From contig FMWZ01000006.1 in assembly GCA_900103495.1 (NCBI GenBank), positions 124,001 through 188,000 of the forward strand: a stretch of DNA of 64,000 nucleotides, in the 5' to 3' direction. The notes beneath the pieces were generated by a model that was not told where the DNA came from, did no database searches, and saw only the letters and a list, made by a program, of their open reading frames with translations. The first letter of the stretch is position 1. Each line of letters opens with the position of its first letter. Both the position numbers and the translations under genes were made by a program. Source of the DNA: Lachnospiraceae bacterium G11 (GTDB taxonomy: Bacteria; Bacillota; Clostridia; Lachnospirales; Lachnospiraceae). Shown here in pieces: positions 24,533-33,600 of this stretch.

Positions 24533-25906
24533 TTGAATCCTATGAATAACAATGAAAATGAAATGGAACGAATCAGGCAGGGGCTTGAGGGATTCCTTTA
24601 TGAGACAGAGAAAGAAACTGCGAAGGAAACGGCTAAAAGAAGGCCGATTTCTCCCGATTTGAGGGCGGAAGCGCCGAGACCTAGGCGTCAACCCCCCAGA
24701 CGCAGACCTGCGCCTCAGCGATATCCTGAGCACAGGGAAGTCAGTCTCGACCTTGCAGAACACACCCAAAACAAACCCGTCTACGTAGATGAACGGGCAG
24801 TAAATAAAGAATTAAAGGAAGCCAAGAAGGTCTTAAAGAAGCAGAAGAAAATCGCTAAGATGAAGGCTGAAGCTGAAGCTTACAAGGCCAGAAACGCAGG
24901 AGGTAACGGCGGAGGCGGCGGCAAGAAGTCCAAAGGCGGTCAGGGTGGACCGGAAGGGGCACCAAAGAAGGGTAAGGGCAAGAGATTATTTATCGCTCTT
25001 CTTACCATCATTTGTCTTTTTGCAGTAATCTGGTGCTATGCCATGACCAAGATTTACGGCAAGATGAACTATTCCGAGATTCCAAGCTTTGCATCTGCGG
25101 GAATTAAGGATAACGGTGTGGTAAACGTACTTCTTATCGGAAGTGACTCCAGAGATGAGACAGATGAAGGTCGAAGCGATGCCATGATTCTTCTTAGCAT
25201 CTCCAACAGCACCAAGACTATCCAGATGACTTCATTTTTGAGAGATATGTATGTGGAGATTCCCGGATATGAGGGCAACAGGCTTAACGCAGCATATGCT
25301 TTCGGCGGTCCGGAACTTCTGATGGAGACCATTACCCAGAATTTTGACATAAAGATAGACAGATACATGGTGGTTAACTTCAAGGCTTTTGCCAACCTTG
25401 TGGACGCAGTGGGCGGCGTAAAGCTTGAACTTTCAAATGATGAGGTGAAGTGGGTTAACGCATATCTTAACGAGTATAACCTTCTTCAGGGTCTCCCTAT
25501 AGACAACGATTATCTTGATGAGACCTTAAGCGGGGAGATACAGCTTGACGGTCCTCAGGCTTTGGCCTACTCAAGAAACAGATATATAGGTACTGACTTT
25601 GGACGTACAGAGAGACAGCGTAAGGTCCTTAATCAGGTCATCAAAAAGATTCCCGGTGCCATGGTAACAAACCCCACAGGAATTATAGACGGCCTTTTCC
25701 CCAACCTTACCACAAACGTAACAAGGGGAGAGTTTATCTATCTTTCATCCGTAGCCTGGAAGCTTGCCGCATATGATATCGAGCAGAACATGATTCCCCT
25801 GCAGGGAACATATTCCGATGCCAATATCAGAGGAATGGCGGTTTTACAGGTGGATTTCGAGGCCAACAAGAAGTACCTGAAAGAGAAAATATATAACGAG
25901 AAATAG
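24533..25906 (+). CDS. LCP-family (LytR-CpsA-Psr) glycopolymer transferase
   Basis: A 457-residue protein. A long cytoplasmic N-terminus (about 1-145) is rich in Arg, Pro and Lys and has a Gly/Lys linker. A transmembrane segment (about 150-172) and an extracellular LCP domain follow. The domain has IGSDSRDETDEGRSDAMILL, SFLRDMYVEIPGY with NRLNAAYA, VNFKAFANLVDAVGGV and the final YSRNRYIGTDFGRTERQR. LCP enzymes attach teichoic acids or capsule to peptidoglycan from lipid carriers. AGGAGG at 24521-24526 favours TTG 24533 over ATG 24542. Confidence 0.92.
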   Translation: MNPMNNNENEMERIRQGLEGFLYETEKETAKETAKRRPISPDLRAEAPRPRRQPPRRRPAPQRYPEHREVSLDLAEHTQNKPVYVDERAVNKELKEAKKVLKKQKKIAKMKAEAEAYKARNAGGNGGGGGKKSKGGQGGPEGAPKKGKGKRLFIALLTIICLFAVIWCYAMTKIYGKMNYSEIPSFASAGIKDNGVVNVLLIGSDSRDETDEGRSDAMILLSISNSTKTIQMTSFLRDMYVEIPGYEGNRLNAAYAFGGPELLMETITQNFDIKIDRYMVVNFKAFANLVDAVGGVKLELSNDEVKWVNAYLNEYNLLQGLPIDNDYLDETLSGEIQLDGPQALAYSRNRYIGTDFGRTERQRKVLNQVIKKIPGAMVTNPTGIIDGLFPNLTTNVTRGEFIYLSSVAWKLAAYDIEQNMIPLQGTYSDANIRGMAVLQVDFEANKKYLKEKIYNEK

Positions 25907-25940
25907 CGGACAGACATTTGGATTCCCGGGAGGAGATTAT

Positions 25941-27326
25941 ATGAATATCAAATCCTACTTCAAAGCTCAAAGAGACTACACAGATTATCAGATGCCCACT
26001 CAGGTAATCCGTTTCGGAAATGCCAGTGTGTTTTTTGTGGTAATGGGGCTGATTTCTCTGTGGATTACGACTCAGACCGAACTGTTGGATTCCTTTGGGA
26101 CCCCAACGGAGGATCTGATTGATTTGTATTCCACTATGGTTATTACTTTTGGAAGCGGCACTGTGCTTCTTTTCATAGGCCGTTTTCTCAAGGCGATATC
26201 CGATAATAAGACTTTCATAAGAATCTACTATGACCTGGCGATTCTGGTTTCTGTTTTCCTGTACATGAAATGGGGAACACACTCCATTTATCTGGTTCAG
26301 ATGGAAGGCAGAGAAGCGGACTATCTTATCTGGGCCATGGTCTATGCGGGGGTAGGATGTGTGGCATATATTGAGCCCACGAGATTTGTGCTTTTGGTGG
26401 TGATTAATCTTGCCATGTCATTTTATGCGCTTCCCGCCAGGACAGGATCCCCCTTTTCCTCTCTCAGCAAGTACAATATGTTATTTTTTTCCGGCATAAT
26501 AGTGTTCTGGATGACCATGAAGTATATTGCGGGACTTATAGGTTTTAAGAGGATGAAAGCCATTGAGGCTTCCAAACTCGAAAAGGTTGCCTTCCTTAAG
26601 AACGTTTCGGCGGAAATAGGTCAGGGCCTTCAGAATTTATCTGTCAGAAATGACTACATGGTAAACTCTGCGCCAAACGAGGACTATAAGAAGAGGGCAA
26701 AGCAGATTGACGGCCAGATAACGATTTTGAAGGCTGTATCGGAAGATATAGCCGATATGGCAAGAATTGAAGCGGAAATTGTTGCTCCGGTTATTGCACC
26801 TTACAAGACAGAAAAATTCTTTGATGAAATAATAGACTTGTCCAGGGAATACGTTGGTGGAAAGGGGCTCAAATTCAAGTATGAATTCTCCGAGAACATT
26901 CCAAGCGTATTGCGTGGCGATGCCAACAGAATAAGGAACGTAATACTCAGACTTGTCACAAATGCTGTCAGATACACCCAGGAAGGAAGCATCACACTAA
27001 AGGTGGACTTCGTAAGAGAGGCAGGATTAAAGGGCAAACTTTTGGTCAGCATCCTGGATACGGGTGTGGGCATCAGAGAGGATGAACTGGATGCTCTTAA
27101 CGCTCGAATAGGCAGAATGAAGGACGAGAGAACTGGCAAGGTTACCGGAGTCAACCTGGGAATCACGGTTGCAGCGGGAATTCTTTATTCCCTGGGTGGC
27201 ACAATGAGTGTTTCAAGCGTTTACAGAAGAGGGACAGAAATTTCTTTTGAGATAGAACAGGAAGTTGTATCTACACCGGTGATCAAGGCACATGACACCG
27301 ATGGCGATGGGGACGTCGCAAAATAA
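25941..27326 (+). CDS. Histidine-kinase-like membrane ATPase lacking the phospho-acceptor histidine
   Basis: A 461-residue protein: about six transmembrane segments (30-200), a two-helix dimerisation region and a HATPase_c domain (about 285-440). The H-box position reads FLKNVSAEIGQGLQ, where sensor kinases have a His at the place of Ala224. The N-box (LRLVTNAVRYT), G1 (DTGVGI) and a weak G2 (GVNLGIT, normally GTGLGL) are present. It may bind ATP but cannot autophosphorylate in the usual way. No response regulator is adjacent. It probably acts as a partner or modulator of another kinase, or is a diverged ATP-binding sensor. It sits 34 bp after the LCP gene. Confidence 0.8.
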   Translation: MNIKSYFKAQRDYTDYQMPTQVIRFGNASVFFVVMGLISLWITTQTELLDSFGTPTEDLIDLYSTMVITFGSGTVLLFIGRFLKAISDNKTFIRIYYDLAILVSVFLYMKWGTHSIYLVQMEGREADYLIWAMVYAGVGCVAYIEPTRFVLLVVINLAMSFYALPARTGSPFSSLSKYNMLFFSGIIVFWMTMKYIAGLIGFKRMKAIEASKLEKVAFLKNVSAEIGQGLQNLSVRNDYMVNSAPNEDYKKRAKQIDGQITILKAVSEDIADMARIEAEIVAPVIAPYKTEKFFDEIIDLSREYVGGKGLKFKYEFSENIPSVLRGDANRIRNVILRLVTNAVRYTQEGSITLKVDFVREAGLKGKLLVSILDTGVGIREDELDALNARIGRMKDERTGKVTGVNLGITVAAGILYSLGGTMSVSSVYRRGTEISFEIEQEVVSTPVIKAHDTDGDGDVAK

Positions 27327-27350
27327 AATAAAAATTGGGAGGCTTTACAC

Positions 27351-28949
27351 ATGAAGATTACCTTTGTCGGAGCAGACCATGAAGTAACAGGCAGCTGCCA
27401 TTTCCTTGAGGCTTGCGGCAAAAACATTCTTATCGATTACGGTATGGAACAGGGAATCAATGTTTTCGAAAACGTGGATTTGCCCGTTCAGGAGTCCTTA
27501 ATCGACTATGTTTTTCTGACCCATGCCCACGTGGATCACTCGGGAATGCTGCCGCTTTTGTATGCGAGAGGCTTCAGAGGGCAGATTTTTGCAACGGATG
27601 CCACAGTTGATCTGTGCAGCATTATGCTTCGTGACTGTGCGCATATCCAGATGCAGGAGGCTGAGTGGCGAAACAGGAAGGGCCAGCGTTCCAATAAGGA
27701 AAAAGTCGAACCAATCTACACTATGGAAGATGCGGACGGAGCCATCAAGAGGCTGGTGCCCGTTCACTACGACGAGACCATAGAAGTCTGCAACGGAATT
27801 CACATTCGCTTCACAGATATAGGACACCTTCTTGGATCCGCCAGCATTGAGGTTTGGATAACTGAAGGCGATACTTCGAGAAAGGTGGTTTTTTCCGGCG
27901 ATATAGGAAACGTTGGACAGCCCCTCATAAGGGAGCCCAAGCTCACGAAGGATGCGGACTACGTAATCATGGAGTCCACCTACGGCGACAGGCTTCATTC
28001 TGAGGAAAAAGTCGACTATGTCTCAGAACTTGCAAAGATTATCCAGGAGACATTTGACAGAGGAGGAAACGTTGTAATTCCTTCCTTCGCTGTAGGTCGT
28101 ACCCAGGAGATACTTTTCTTCATAAGAAAAATCAAAGAAGACAAAATGATAGAGCGTCACGATGACTTCCCTGTTTATGTGGATTCACCTCTGGCTGTGG
28201 AGGCCACGGGGATTTTCACAAAAAACAGAATGGAGTGCTTCAACGGCGAGGCTCTTGATTTAATAAAGCAGGGCATCAACCCCATCACTTTCCCGGGTCT
28301 TAACCTGGCAATCACCAGCGATGAGTCCAAGCAGATTAACTTTGAGAACACCCCAAAGGTTATTATTTCCGCATCGGGCATGTGTGAGGCAGGCCGTATA
28401 AGACACCACTTAAAGCACAACCTCTGGAGACCGGAGTGTACAATTCTCTTCGTAGGTTACCAGGCAGTGGGAACCCTGGGACGTGCACTTCTTGAGGGAG
28501 CAGAGGAGGTCAGACTTTTCGGTGAGCCTATTGAAGTCAGAGCTTCTATCGAAACCATTAAGGGAATGAGCGGCCATGCAGATAAGAATGGCCTTATCAA
28601 CTGGATTACCGGGTTTGAGGAGAAGCCCAGAAGAGTGTTCGTTGTACACGGTGAAGACAGTGTTTGTACCAACTTTACCGAGTGCTTGATGGTGGAGCAT
28701 GGTCTTAAGGCTTACGCTCCCTACAGCGGAACCGTATTTAACCTTGCCACCAACAAGCTTGAGTACGAGGCATTGCCTATTCCTGTTGAGAAGAAGGCAC
28801 CGAGAGCCGTTTCCGATGTTTTTGCAAGGCTTCTTAACGCAGGCCAGCGACTTCTTGCGGTTATTCACAAGAACGAGGGCTGTGCAAACAAGGATCTTGC
28901 AAGGTTTGCGGACCAGATCAATTCGCTTTGCGATAAGTACGACAGATAA
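27351..28949 (+). CDS. MBL-fold beta-CASP ribonuclease/RNA-processing hydrolase
   Basis: A 532-residue protein. The metallo-beta-lactamase half has THAHVDHSG (zinc site), DIGHLLGSASIEV and FSGDIG. The beta-CASP half has PSFAVGRTQE, SGMCEAGRIRHHLKH and the final GMSGHADKNGLI and VVHGE. This is the order of CPSF73/YSH1-like and RNase J-like nucleases, which cut or trim RNA using two zinc ions. It is of the single-chain YSH1-like type rather than RNase J, judged by motif wording. A C-terminal extension (about 470-532) may bind RNA. It lies 24 bp from the previous gene and 22 bp before thyA. Confidence 0.9.
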   Translation: MKITFVGADHEVTGSCHFLEACGKNILIDYGMEQGINVFENVDLPVQESLIDYVFLTHAHVDHSGMLPLLYARGFRGQIFATDATVDLCSIMLRDCAHIQMQEAEWRNRKGQRSNKEKVEPIYTMEDADGAIKRLVPVHYDETIEVCNGIHIRFTDIGHLLGSASIEVWITEGDTSRKVVFSGDIGNVGQPLIREPKLTKDADYVIMESTYGDRLHSEEKVDYVSELAKIIQETFDRGGNVVIPSFAVGRTQEILFFIRKIKEDKMIERHDDFPVYVDSPLAVEATGIFTKNRMECFNGEALDLIKQGINPITFPGLNLAITSDESKQINFENTPKVIISASGMCEAGRIRHHLKHNLWRPECTILFVGYQAVGTLGRALLEGAEEVRLFGEPIEVRASIETIKGMSGHADKNGLINWITGFEEKPRRVFVVHGEDSVCTNFTECLMVEHGLKAYAPYSGTVFNLATNKLEYEALPIPVEKKAPRAVSDVFARLLNAGQRLLAVIHKNEGCANKDLARFADQINSLCDKYDR

Positions 28950-28971
28950 TAAATGAAGGGAAAAAACGTAA

Positions 28972-29820
28972 ATGAGCTACGCTGATAGAGTATTTATAGA
29001 TATGTGTAAGGATATTCTGGAGAACGGTACCAGCACCGAGGGGGAAAAAGTAAGACCCCATTGGCCCGACGGAACACCTGCTTACACAATTAAAAAGTTC
29101 GGTGTTGTAAACCGTTATGACTTAAGGGAGGAGTTTCCGATTTTGACATTAAGGAAAACAGCCCTTAAGAGTGCTACAGACGAGATGCTTTGGATCTGGC
29201 AGCAGAAGTCCAATAATGTGCATGACTTACACTCACACATCTGGGATGAGTGGGCGGACCCCGACGGTTCCATCGGTAAGGCTTACGGATATCAGATGGG
29301 TGTTAAACACCAGTACAAAGAGGGTATGATGGACCAGGTTGACAGGGTTATCTACGATTTGAAGAACAACCCCTTCAGCCGTCGAATCATGACCAATATT
29401 TATAATCATGCGGATTTGCACGAAATGAATTTGTATCCTTGTGCCTACAGCATGACTTTCAACGTTACCCAGAGACCGGGGGAGGACAGGCTTACACTTA
29501 ATGCCATTCTCAACCAACGCTCTCAGGACGTTCTTGCGGCAAACAACTGGAACGTGGTTCAGTATTCGGTTCTGGTGCACATGCTTGCTCAGGTTTGTGA
29601 CATGAACGTGGGAGAGTTTGTGCATGTAATTGCGGATGCCCATATCTACGACAGACACGTGCCCATCATTAAGGAGCTGATTGAGAGGGAGCCTTTGCCG
29701 GCACCTAAGTTTACACTTAATCCCGATATTCATGATTTCTATCAGTTTACCAGGAATGATGTGTCTTTGGAGGGGTATGAGACTCATCCTCAGATTACGG
29801 ATATCCCTATCGCCATTTAA
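28972..29820 (+). CDS. thyA: Thymidylate synthase
   Basis: A 282-residue enzyme that methylates dUMP to dTMP with methylene-tetrahydrofolate. The nucleophilic Cys lies in YPCAYSMTF (about residue 159), and the phosphate-binding RSQD and the conserved DxHIYDRHV are present. Where most ThyA have PCH, this has PCA, and RSxD is followed by VLAANNW rather than the common LGLPFN, so it belongs to a divergent subgroup. The next gene encodes dihydrofolate reductase, which regenerates the folate it consumes, a standard pairing. Confidence 0.93.
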   Translation: MSYADRVFIDMCKDILENGTSTEGEKVRPHWPDGTPAYTIKKFGVVNRYDLREEFPILTLRKTALKSATDEMLWIWQQKSNNVHDLHSHIWDEWADPDGSIGKAYGYQMGVKHQYKEGMMDQVDRVIYDLKNNPFSRRIMTNIYNHADLHEMNLYPCAYSMTFNVTQRPGEDRLTLNAILNQRSQDVLAANNWNVVQYSVLVHMLAQVCDMNVGEFVHVIADAHIYDRHVPIIKELIEREPLPAPKFTLNPDIHDFYQFTRNDVSLEGYETHPQITDIPIAI

Positions 29821-29852
29821 GGAGTAAATAATTATTATTAAGGAGAATTACT

Positions 29853-30341
29853 ATGAAATTAATAGCTGCTGTGGATAATAATTGGGCCATTGGAAACAAG
29901 GGCGCTCTTCTTGTGAGAATCAGAACAGACCAGATGAATTTCAGGGCTCTTACCACGGGAAAGGTTGTAATCTTGGGAAGAAAGACCCTTGAGACCTTCC
30001 CTCAGAAACAGCCTTTGGCCAACAGAACCAACATCATTCTTTCAAAGAATCCCGACTACAAGGTTAAGGATGCCATAGTGGTTCACAGCATGGACGAGCT
30101 TATGGAAGAGATTAAGAAGTACGATACGGATGACGTTTTCGTAATCGGTGGCGAGTCAATCTACAAGGCCTTGGAGCCCATGTGTGATACAGCAATAATC
30201 ACTAAAGTAGAGCATTCTTACGAGGCTGACGCATACTTCCCCAATCTCGATGAGAATCCCGACTGGGAGCTTGTGGAGGAAGGCGAGGAGCAGACCTGCT
30301 TTGATTTGAGTTTCACTTTCAATACTTATAAGAGAAAATAG
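29853..30341 (+). CDS. folA: Dihydrofolate reductase
   Basis: A 162-residue NADPH-dependent enzyme that reduces dihydrofolate. Visible are LIAAVDNNWAIGNKG, the catalytic acidic residue in RTDQMNF, VVILGRKTLETF (NADPH binding), NIILSKNP and VFVIGGESIYKAL. Length is typical. The position where most bacterial enzymes have LPWxxPxD reads LLVRIRTD, a mild divergence. RBS AAGGAG. A strong terminator ends the thyA-folA unit. Confidence 0.95.
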   Translation: MKLIAAVDNNWAIGNKGALLVRIRTDQMNFRALTTGKVVILGRKTLETFPQKQPLANRTNIILSKNPDYKVKDAIVVHSMDELMEEIKKYDTDDVFVIGGESIYKALEPMCDTAIITKVEHSYEADAYFPNLDENPDWELVEEGEEQTCFDLSFTFNTYKRK

Positions 30342-30374
30342 AAAAGTTCTCCAAACTGAATCTAAGAAAAGATA

Positions 30375-30419
30375 TAGCATCAAATGTTTAGATAATTACA
30401 AACATTTGATGCTATTTTT
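30375..30419 (+). terminator. Terminator of thyA-folA
   Basis: TAGCATCAAATGTTT (30375-30389) and AAACATTTGATGCTA (30400-30414) form a 15-bp perfect stem, then TTTTT. Confidence 0.93.
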
Positions 30420-30430
30420 ATAAAATAATA

Positions 30431-30459
30431 TTGGTTCAAATGGAAAGATGTGGTACAAT
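30431..30459 (+). promoter_or_regulatory. Promoter of the chemoreceptor gene
   Basis: TTGGTT (30431-30436) and TACAAT (30454-30459), spaced by 17 bp. Confidence 0.6.
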
Positions 30460-30508
30460 ATCACTAACATTGATACTTTTGGCACACAAAACACATGGAG
30501 GACACCTT

Positions 30509-32212
30509 ATGGCAGGATTTTTGAAAGTTAATACCTCAGAGCTTCAAAACCTAAAGGTTGAAGACAAATTCAAAAAGGTCTTCAACAAAATCATTATCGG
30601 TGCAATGGTTGCGGTTGTGGCGCTTACAATAACCATTGCATTCAGTGTTAACGGAATCTTGAGCATGTATAACAGCTATCTGGCTGACAATGTTCAAGGT
30701 GAAATAAGAATTGACATTCAGGCCCTTTCCAAAGCCTTCCTTTGGGCCATGGCTTCTCCTGATGAAACCATCAGACAGGAACAGCTCGGAAAAGCCATGG
30801 AGAAGTTTGCAGAATTTGATGCCAACCTGAAGAAATTTGCGGAAGTGTACAGCAACAAGGCTAATCTCGACAAGGTAAGCACAGACCTGCATACTGTAGA
30901 GGCAAACGGAGTAACTCTAGGAGAGATATTCCAAAGCGGAGCAAGCTCGGAAGAGGTATTCTATTTCTTTAACGACACCCTATATCCCTCAATCGACGTA
31001 GTTGTTAAAGATTTAAAAGCAGTATCAACAGAGACCGGTGAAAAGGCAATATCCTTATACAGACTTAACCTTATTCTCGTGTTCTCAATGATAGCCGTTG
31101 TAGCAGTTGTACTTGTTATGGTAATGCTTTTCATTATAAAAGCCAGAAAAGCTCTCACGGAAGTAATCCTTGTTCCCGTCAAGGAGATTTCGGCGGCTTC
31201 GGATTCCATGGCCAGAGGAAAGATGGATATAAGCATCGAATACAGTGCCGATGACGAGCTTGGAAAACTTGCGAAGGATCTTGATTACTCCACCACCACA
31301 ATTCAGAACGTTGTGGAGGATTTGAGCGAGACCCTGGGCAGAATTGCTGACGGAGACTTCAGAACAGGCGTTGGCAAGCCTCAGATATATGTGGAAGATT
31401 TTGCTCCCATTAAGGAAGCAGTTGAAAATATCGTAACTCAGCTTTCGGAAACCTTAAGTAACGTAATGGACGCTTCGTCAAGAGTTGCCAGCGGAGCAGC
31501 GAATATGTCAAGCGGAGCAAACGATCTGGCAGAAGGAGCCATGGATCAGTCCGCAGCTGTTGAAGAGCTTACCGCAAGTGTGGCCGGTGTGAATAATCAG
31601 ACCAAGGAAATGGCCAACTCGGCAAGAAAGGGCGTGGATCTTGCTAAACAGGTTCAGATAGATGCCAGGGAAAGTGCTGATAAGATGAAACTTGTTACAA
31701 GTGCGATGGAGCGAATTACAGAGGCTTCGAGGCAGATTGAGCAGGTTACAAACGCCATCGAAGGAATTGCAAAGCAGACCCAGCTCCTTTCTCTTAATGC
31801 TTCAATCGAGGCAGCCAGAGCCGGTGAAACCGGCAAGGGCTTTGCAGTCGTTGCTGAGGAAATCAGTGCCCTTGCAAATGAAAGTTCCGAAGCTGCAAAG
31901 AGCACCCATGAGCTTATTAACTCAACCCTACATGAAATTGAGAACGGTAACAGCGTAGTAGAACAGACCACCAGAGCCCTTAATCAGGTTCAGGAATCTG
32001 TAAATAACATCGCCGAAATCGTAGAGGAATCCGGCAATCTTGCAGAAGACCAGGCCCGCAACATGGAGGAAATCAACAAGGGAATCGAGCAGATTTCCAC
32101 AGTTGTTCAGAACAATTCAGCTACTGCGGAAGAGTCCAGCGCTATTTCAATTGAACTTTCTCGTCAGTCCGACGAACTGAACTCTCTTGTAGGGCAGTTT
32201 AAAGTATCATAA
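30509..32212 (+). CDS. Methyl-accepting chemotaxis protein
   Basis: A 567-residue chemoreceptor. The start is set by GGAGG at 30497-30501. Order: short cytoplasmic tail, transmembrane helix (about 25-50), helical extracellular sensor (about 50-185), second transmembrane helix (about 190-215), HAMP, then the long methylation and signalling coiled coil. The hairpin tip [21 protein letters not shown]...[18 protein letters not shown] binds CheA and CheW. The sensor resembles four-helix-bundle domains; its ligand is unknown. No che genes are adjacent. Own promoter and terminator. Confidence 0.95.
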   Translation: MAGFLKVNTSELQNLKVEDKFKKVFNKIIIGAMVAVVALTITIAFSVNGILSMYNSYLADNVQGEIRIDIQALSKAFLWAMASPDETIRQEQLGKAMEKFAEFDANLKKFAEVYSNKANLDKVSTDLHTVEANGVTLGEIFQSGASSEEVFYFFNDTLYPSIDVVVKDLKAVSTETGEKAISLYRLNLILVFSMIAVVAVVLVMVMLFIIKARKALTEVILVPVKEISAASDSMARGKMDISIEYSADDELGKLAKDLDYSTTTIQNVVEDLSETLGRIADGDFRTGVGKPQIYVEDFAPIKEAVENIVTQLSETLSNVMDASSRVASGAANMSSGANDLAEGAMDQSAAVEELTASVAGVNNQTKEMANSARKGVDLAKQVQIDARESADKMKLVTSAMERITEASRQIEQVTNAIEGIAKQTQLLSLNASIEAARAGETGKGFAVVAEEISALANESSEAAKSTHELINSTLHEIENGNSVVEQTTRALNQVQESVNNIAEIVEESGNLAEDQARNMEEINKGIEQISTVVQNNSATAEESSAISIELSRQSDELNSLVGQFKVS

Positions 32213-32226
32213 TTGCACGATCACAA

Positions 32227-32258
32227 AAGGCCACCTGCCGTAATTGACAGGTGGCCTT
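32227..32258. terminator. Bidirectional terminator
   Basis: AAGGCCACCTG (32227-32237) and CAGGTGGCCTT (32248-32258), between the chemoreceptor gene and the convergent Rpn-like gene. Confidence 0.88.
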
Positions 32259-32272
32259 AATTGTTTACTGAG

Positions 32273-33100
32273 TTATTTTGAAGCAAGCTGCGTTTCTAAA
32301 TCCGCAATTCTCTTTTCCATTTCTTTTATAATAGCATCCTTCTCCGCTAGTTGATCCTGATAATATCCATGGAAGGTTGCCTGGGTGCGATAATAATCCT
32401 CGCGGGCTTCACACTGCATACGGATTCGTTCTTCATCTGAAATTTTACGTACTTCTGTAGCCACTTCTTTAAAAATGGGTTCTTTTTCTGCCAGCATCCT
32501 TAAATCCTCCCACGTTGTAGATTTGAATAGCTCAGCCCAGAAATCCAACTCGTTTAGTTTGTCTTCTTCTGTTGCCAAATCTATCCGATTCAAGTCTAAC
32601 ACAGAAATTCGGATTTTGTCACTATATACGCGGTGATTTCGCTTGTTAATAAGCAAATAGTCTGCGTAAAATTCCGGGTCATCCTCGAAAAGAGTGAAAT
32701 TGAGTATGCCTATTTGATGAACAGGCAAAACTTTATCATATCTATCCCCTTTTTCCAAACGGTCAAAGGTCCTGCATAGGTATGATAAGGAACGTTCCAC
32801 CCAATGGGAAACATTAATTACTTGCATTTCCAGGTTTATAAGTTTGGAATTATTTAGCCTCACTAAGACATCGAGAATAAAAGTTTTATCATCAATTGCT
32901 TCCCCCAACATAATGGGATTTTCAATCTCTACAGACTCTACATCGTCGTGCTTCAGAGACAAAAGAGCGCATGTAAGCCCTTTTAGGACCTCTTTGTTTC
33001 GTTGCAGGATAGCTCGAAAAAGGTAATCATTTGTCATCGGAACAAATAAAGGCCCGGATTCAGGGATATCATCCAATATTAAGTTGTTGTTTTGTTGCAT
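32273..33100 (-). CDS. Rpn-family PD-(D/E)XK nuclease/putative transposase
   Basis: A 275-residue protein. ATG 33100 with GGAGGTT upstream is preferred to a frame-compatible start 42 bp earlier. The N-terminal domain (FVPMTNDYLFRAIL..., then KTFILDVLVRLNNSKLINLEMQV, about 80-100) matches the Rpn/PDDEXK_12 pattern, in which Asp and the E-x-Q pair bind metal. Such proteins promote recA-independent recombination or act as nucleases and vary in copy between strains. The C-terminal 70 residues are helical and end in a coiled coil. It marks the left side of the AT-rich island. Confidence 0.85.
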   Translation of the reverse strand: MQQNNNLILDDIPESGPLFVPMTNDYLFRAILQRNKEVLKGLTCALLSLKHDDVESVEIENPIMLGEAIDDKTFILDVLVRLNNSKLINLEMQVINVSHWVERSLSYLCRTFDRLEKGDRYDKVLPVHQIGILNFTLFEDDPEFYADYLLINKRNHRVYSDKIRISVLDLNRIDLATEEDKLNELDFWAELFKSTTWEDLRMLAEKEPIFKEVATEVRKISDEERIRMQCEAREDYYRTQATFHGYYQDQLAEKDAIIKEMEKRIADLETQLASK

Positions 33101-33142
33101 AAAAGTAACCTCCAAGTATATAAGTAGTTGCTGAGAAATCAT

Positions 33143-33155
33143 GGCAGATTCTGCC
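33143..33155. repeat. Compact palindrome GGCAG-ATT-CTGCC
   Basis: It lies upstream of the Rpn-like gene and resembles the site at 424-437 (CATGGCAG-TT-CTGCC). ATGGC/GCCAT stems follow to about 33175. In 33101-33288 I see no gene. Confidence 0.4.
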
Positions 33156-33288
33156 GCGGAGCCATGTTAGATGGCAAATGAACTTCTCGAAATGATAGAT
33201 GCATCGAGTGATGCAAAAAGAATATAGCATATGTCTCTTGCTAGAACAATAGACTCTGCGAAGATTTAATAATCATTTTATAGATTGT

Positions 33289-33507
33289 TTATAATTTTTG
33301 ATCGGATTCACTGGGGACATACTTCATGATGTCAGAAACATCACATTTGAGAATGAAACACAAATCATTGAGTGTAGTTGTGTTCATTGGCTTATTCTTC
33401 CGAAGTTTATCAATGATAGCACTGGAGACATGGTACTTGTTTATAAGTGTATAAGTTGTCTCGGATGATTTATTTAGCGTATCCCAAAATGGTGAATAGT
33501 CAATCAT
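33289..33507 (-). CDS. XRE/Cro-type small repressor
   Basis: A 72-residue protein almost entirely made of one helix-turn-helix domain (TLINKYHVSSAIIDKLRKNKPMNTTTLNDLCFILKCDVSDIMKYV), the HTH_26/Cro pattern. It is divergent from the Hsp70 gene, and its start codon lies within the set of TGACTA half-sites that covers the Hsp70 promoter. It is thus the likely repressor of the Hsp70-AAA-Sel1 operon and of itself. Confidence 0.85.
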   Translation of the reverse strand: MIDYSPFWDTLNKSSETTYTLINKYHVSSAIIDKLRKNKPMNTTTLNDLCFILKCDVSDIMKYVPSESDQKL

Positions 33508-33564
33508 ATTTTGAGTTTAGTCTATGGTTTTTTTATTGACTATGGTCAGAAAAGTGACTACACT
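33497..33564 (+). promoter_or_regulatory. Island operon promoter with four TGACTA half-sites
   Basis: TTGACT (33536-33541) and TACACT (33559-33564), spaced by 17 bp. Half-sites TAGTCAA (33497), TAGTCTA (33518), TTGACTA (33536) and GTGACTA (33554) are spaced 21, 18 and 18 bp; the last two overlap the -35 and -10 boxes and the first covers the repressor's start codon. Confidence 0.7.
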
Positions 33565-33600
33565 AGTACTTGTGACACATAAAAAATGAAGGGTGAAAAC

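Noticed and set aside
32273-33100. Insertion sequence around the Rpn-like gene
   Set aside because: The protein family is often labelled transposase, but no terminal inverted repeats or target-site duplication could be seen around the gene.
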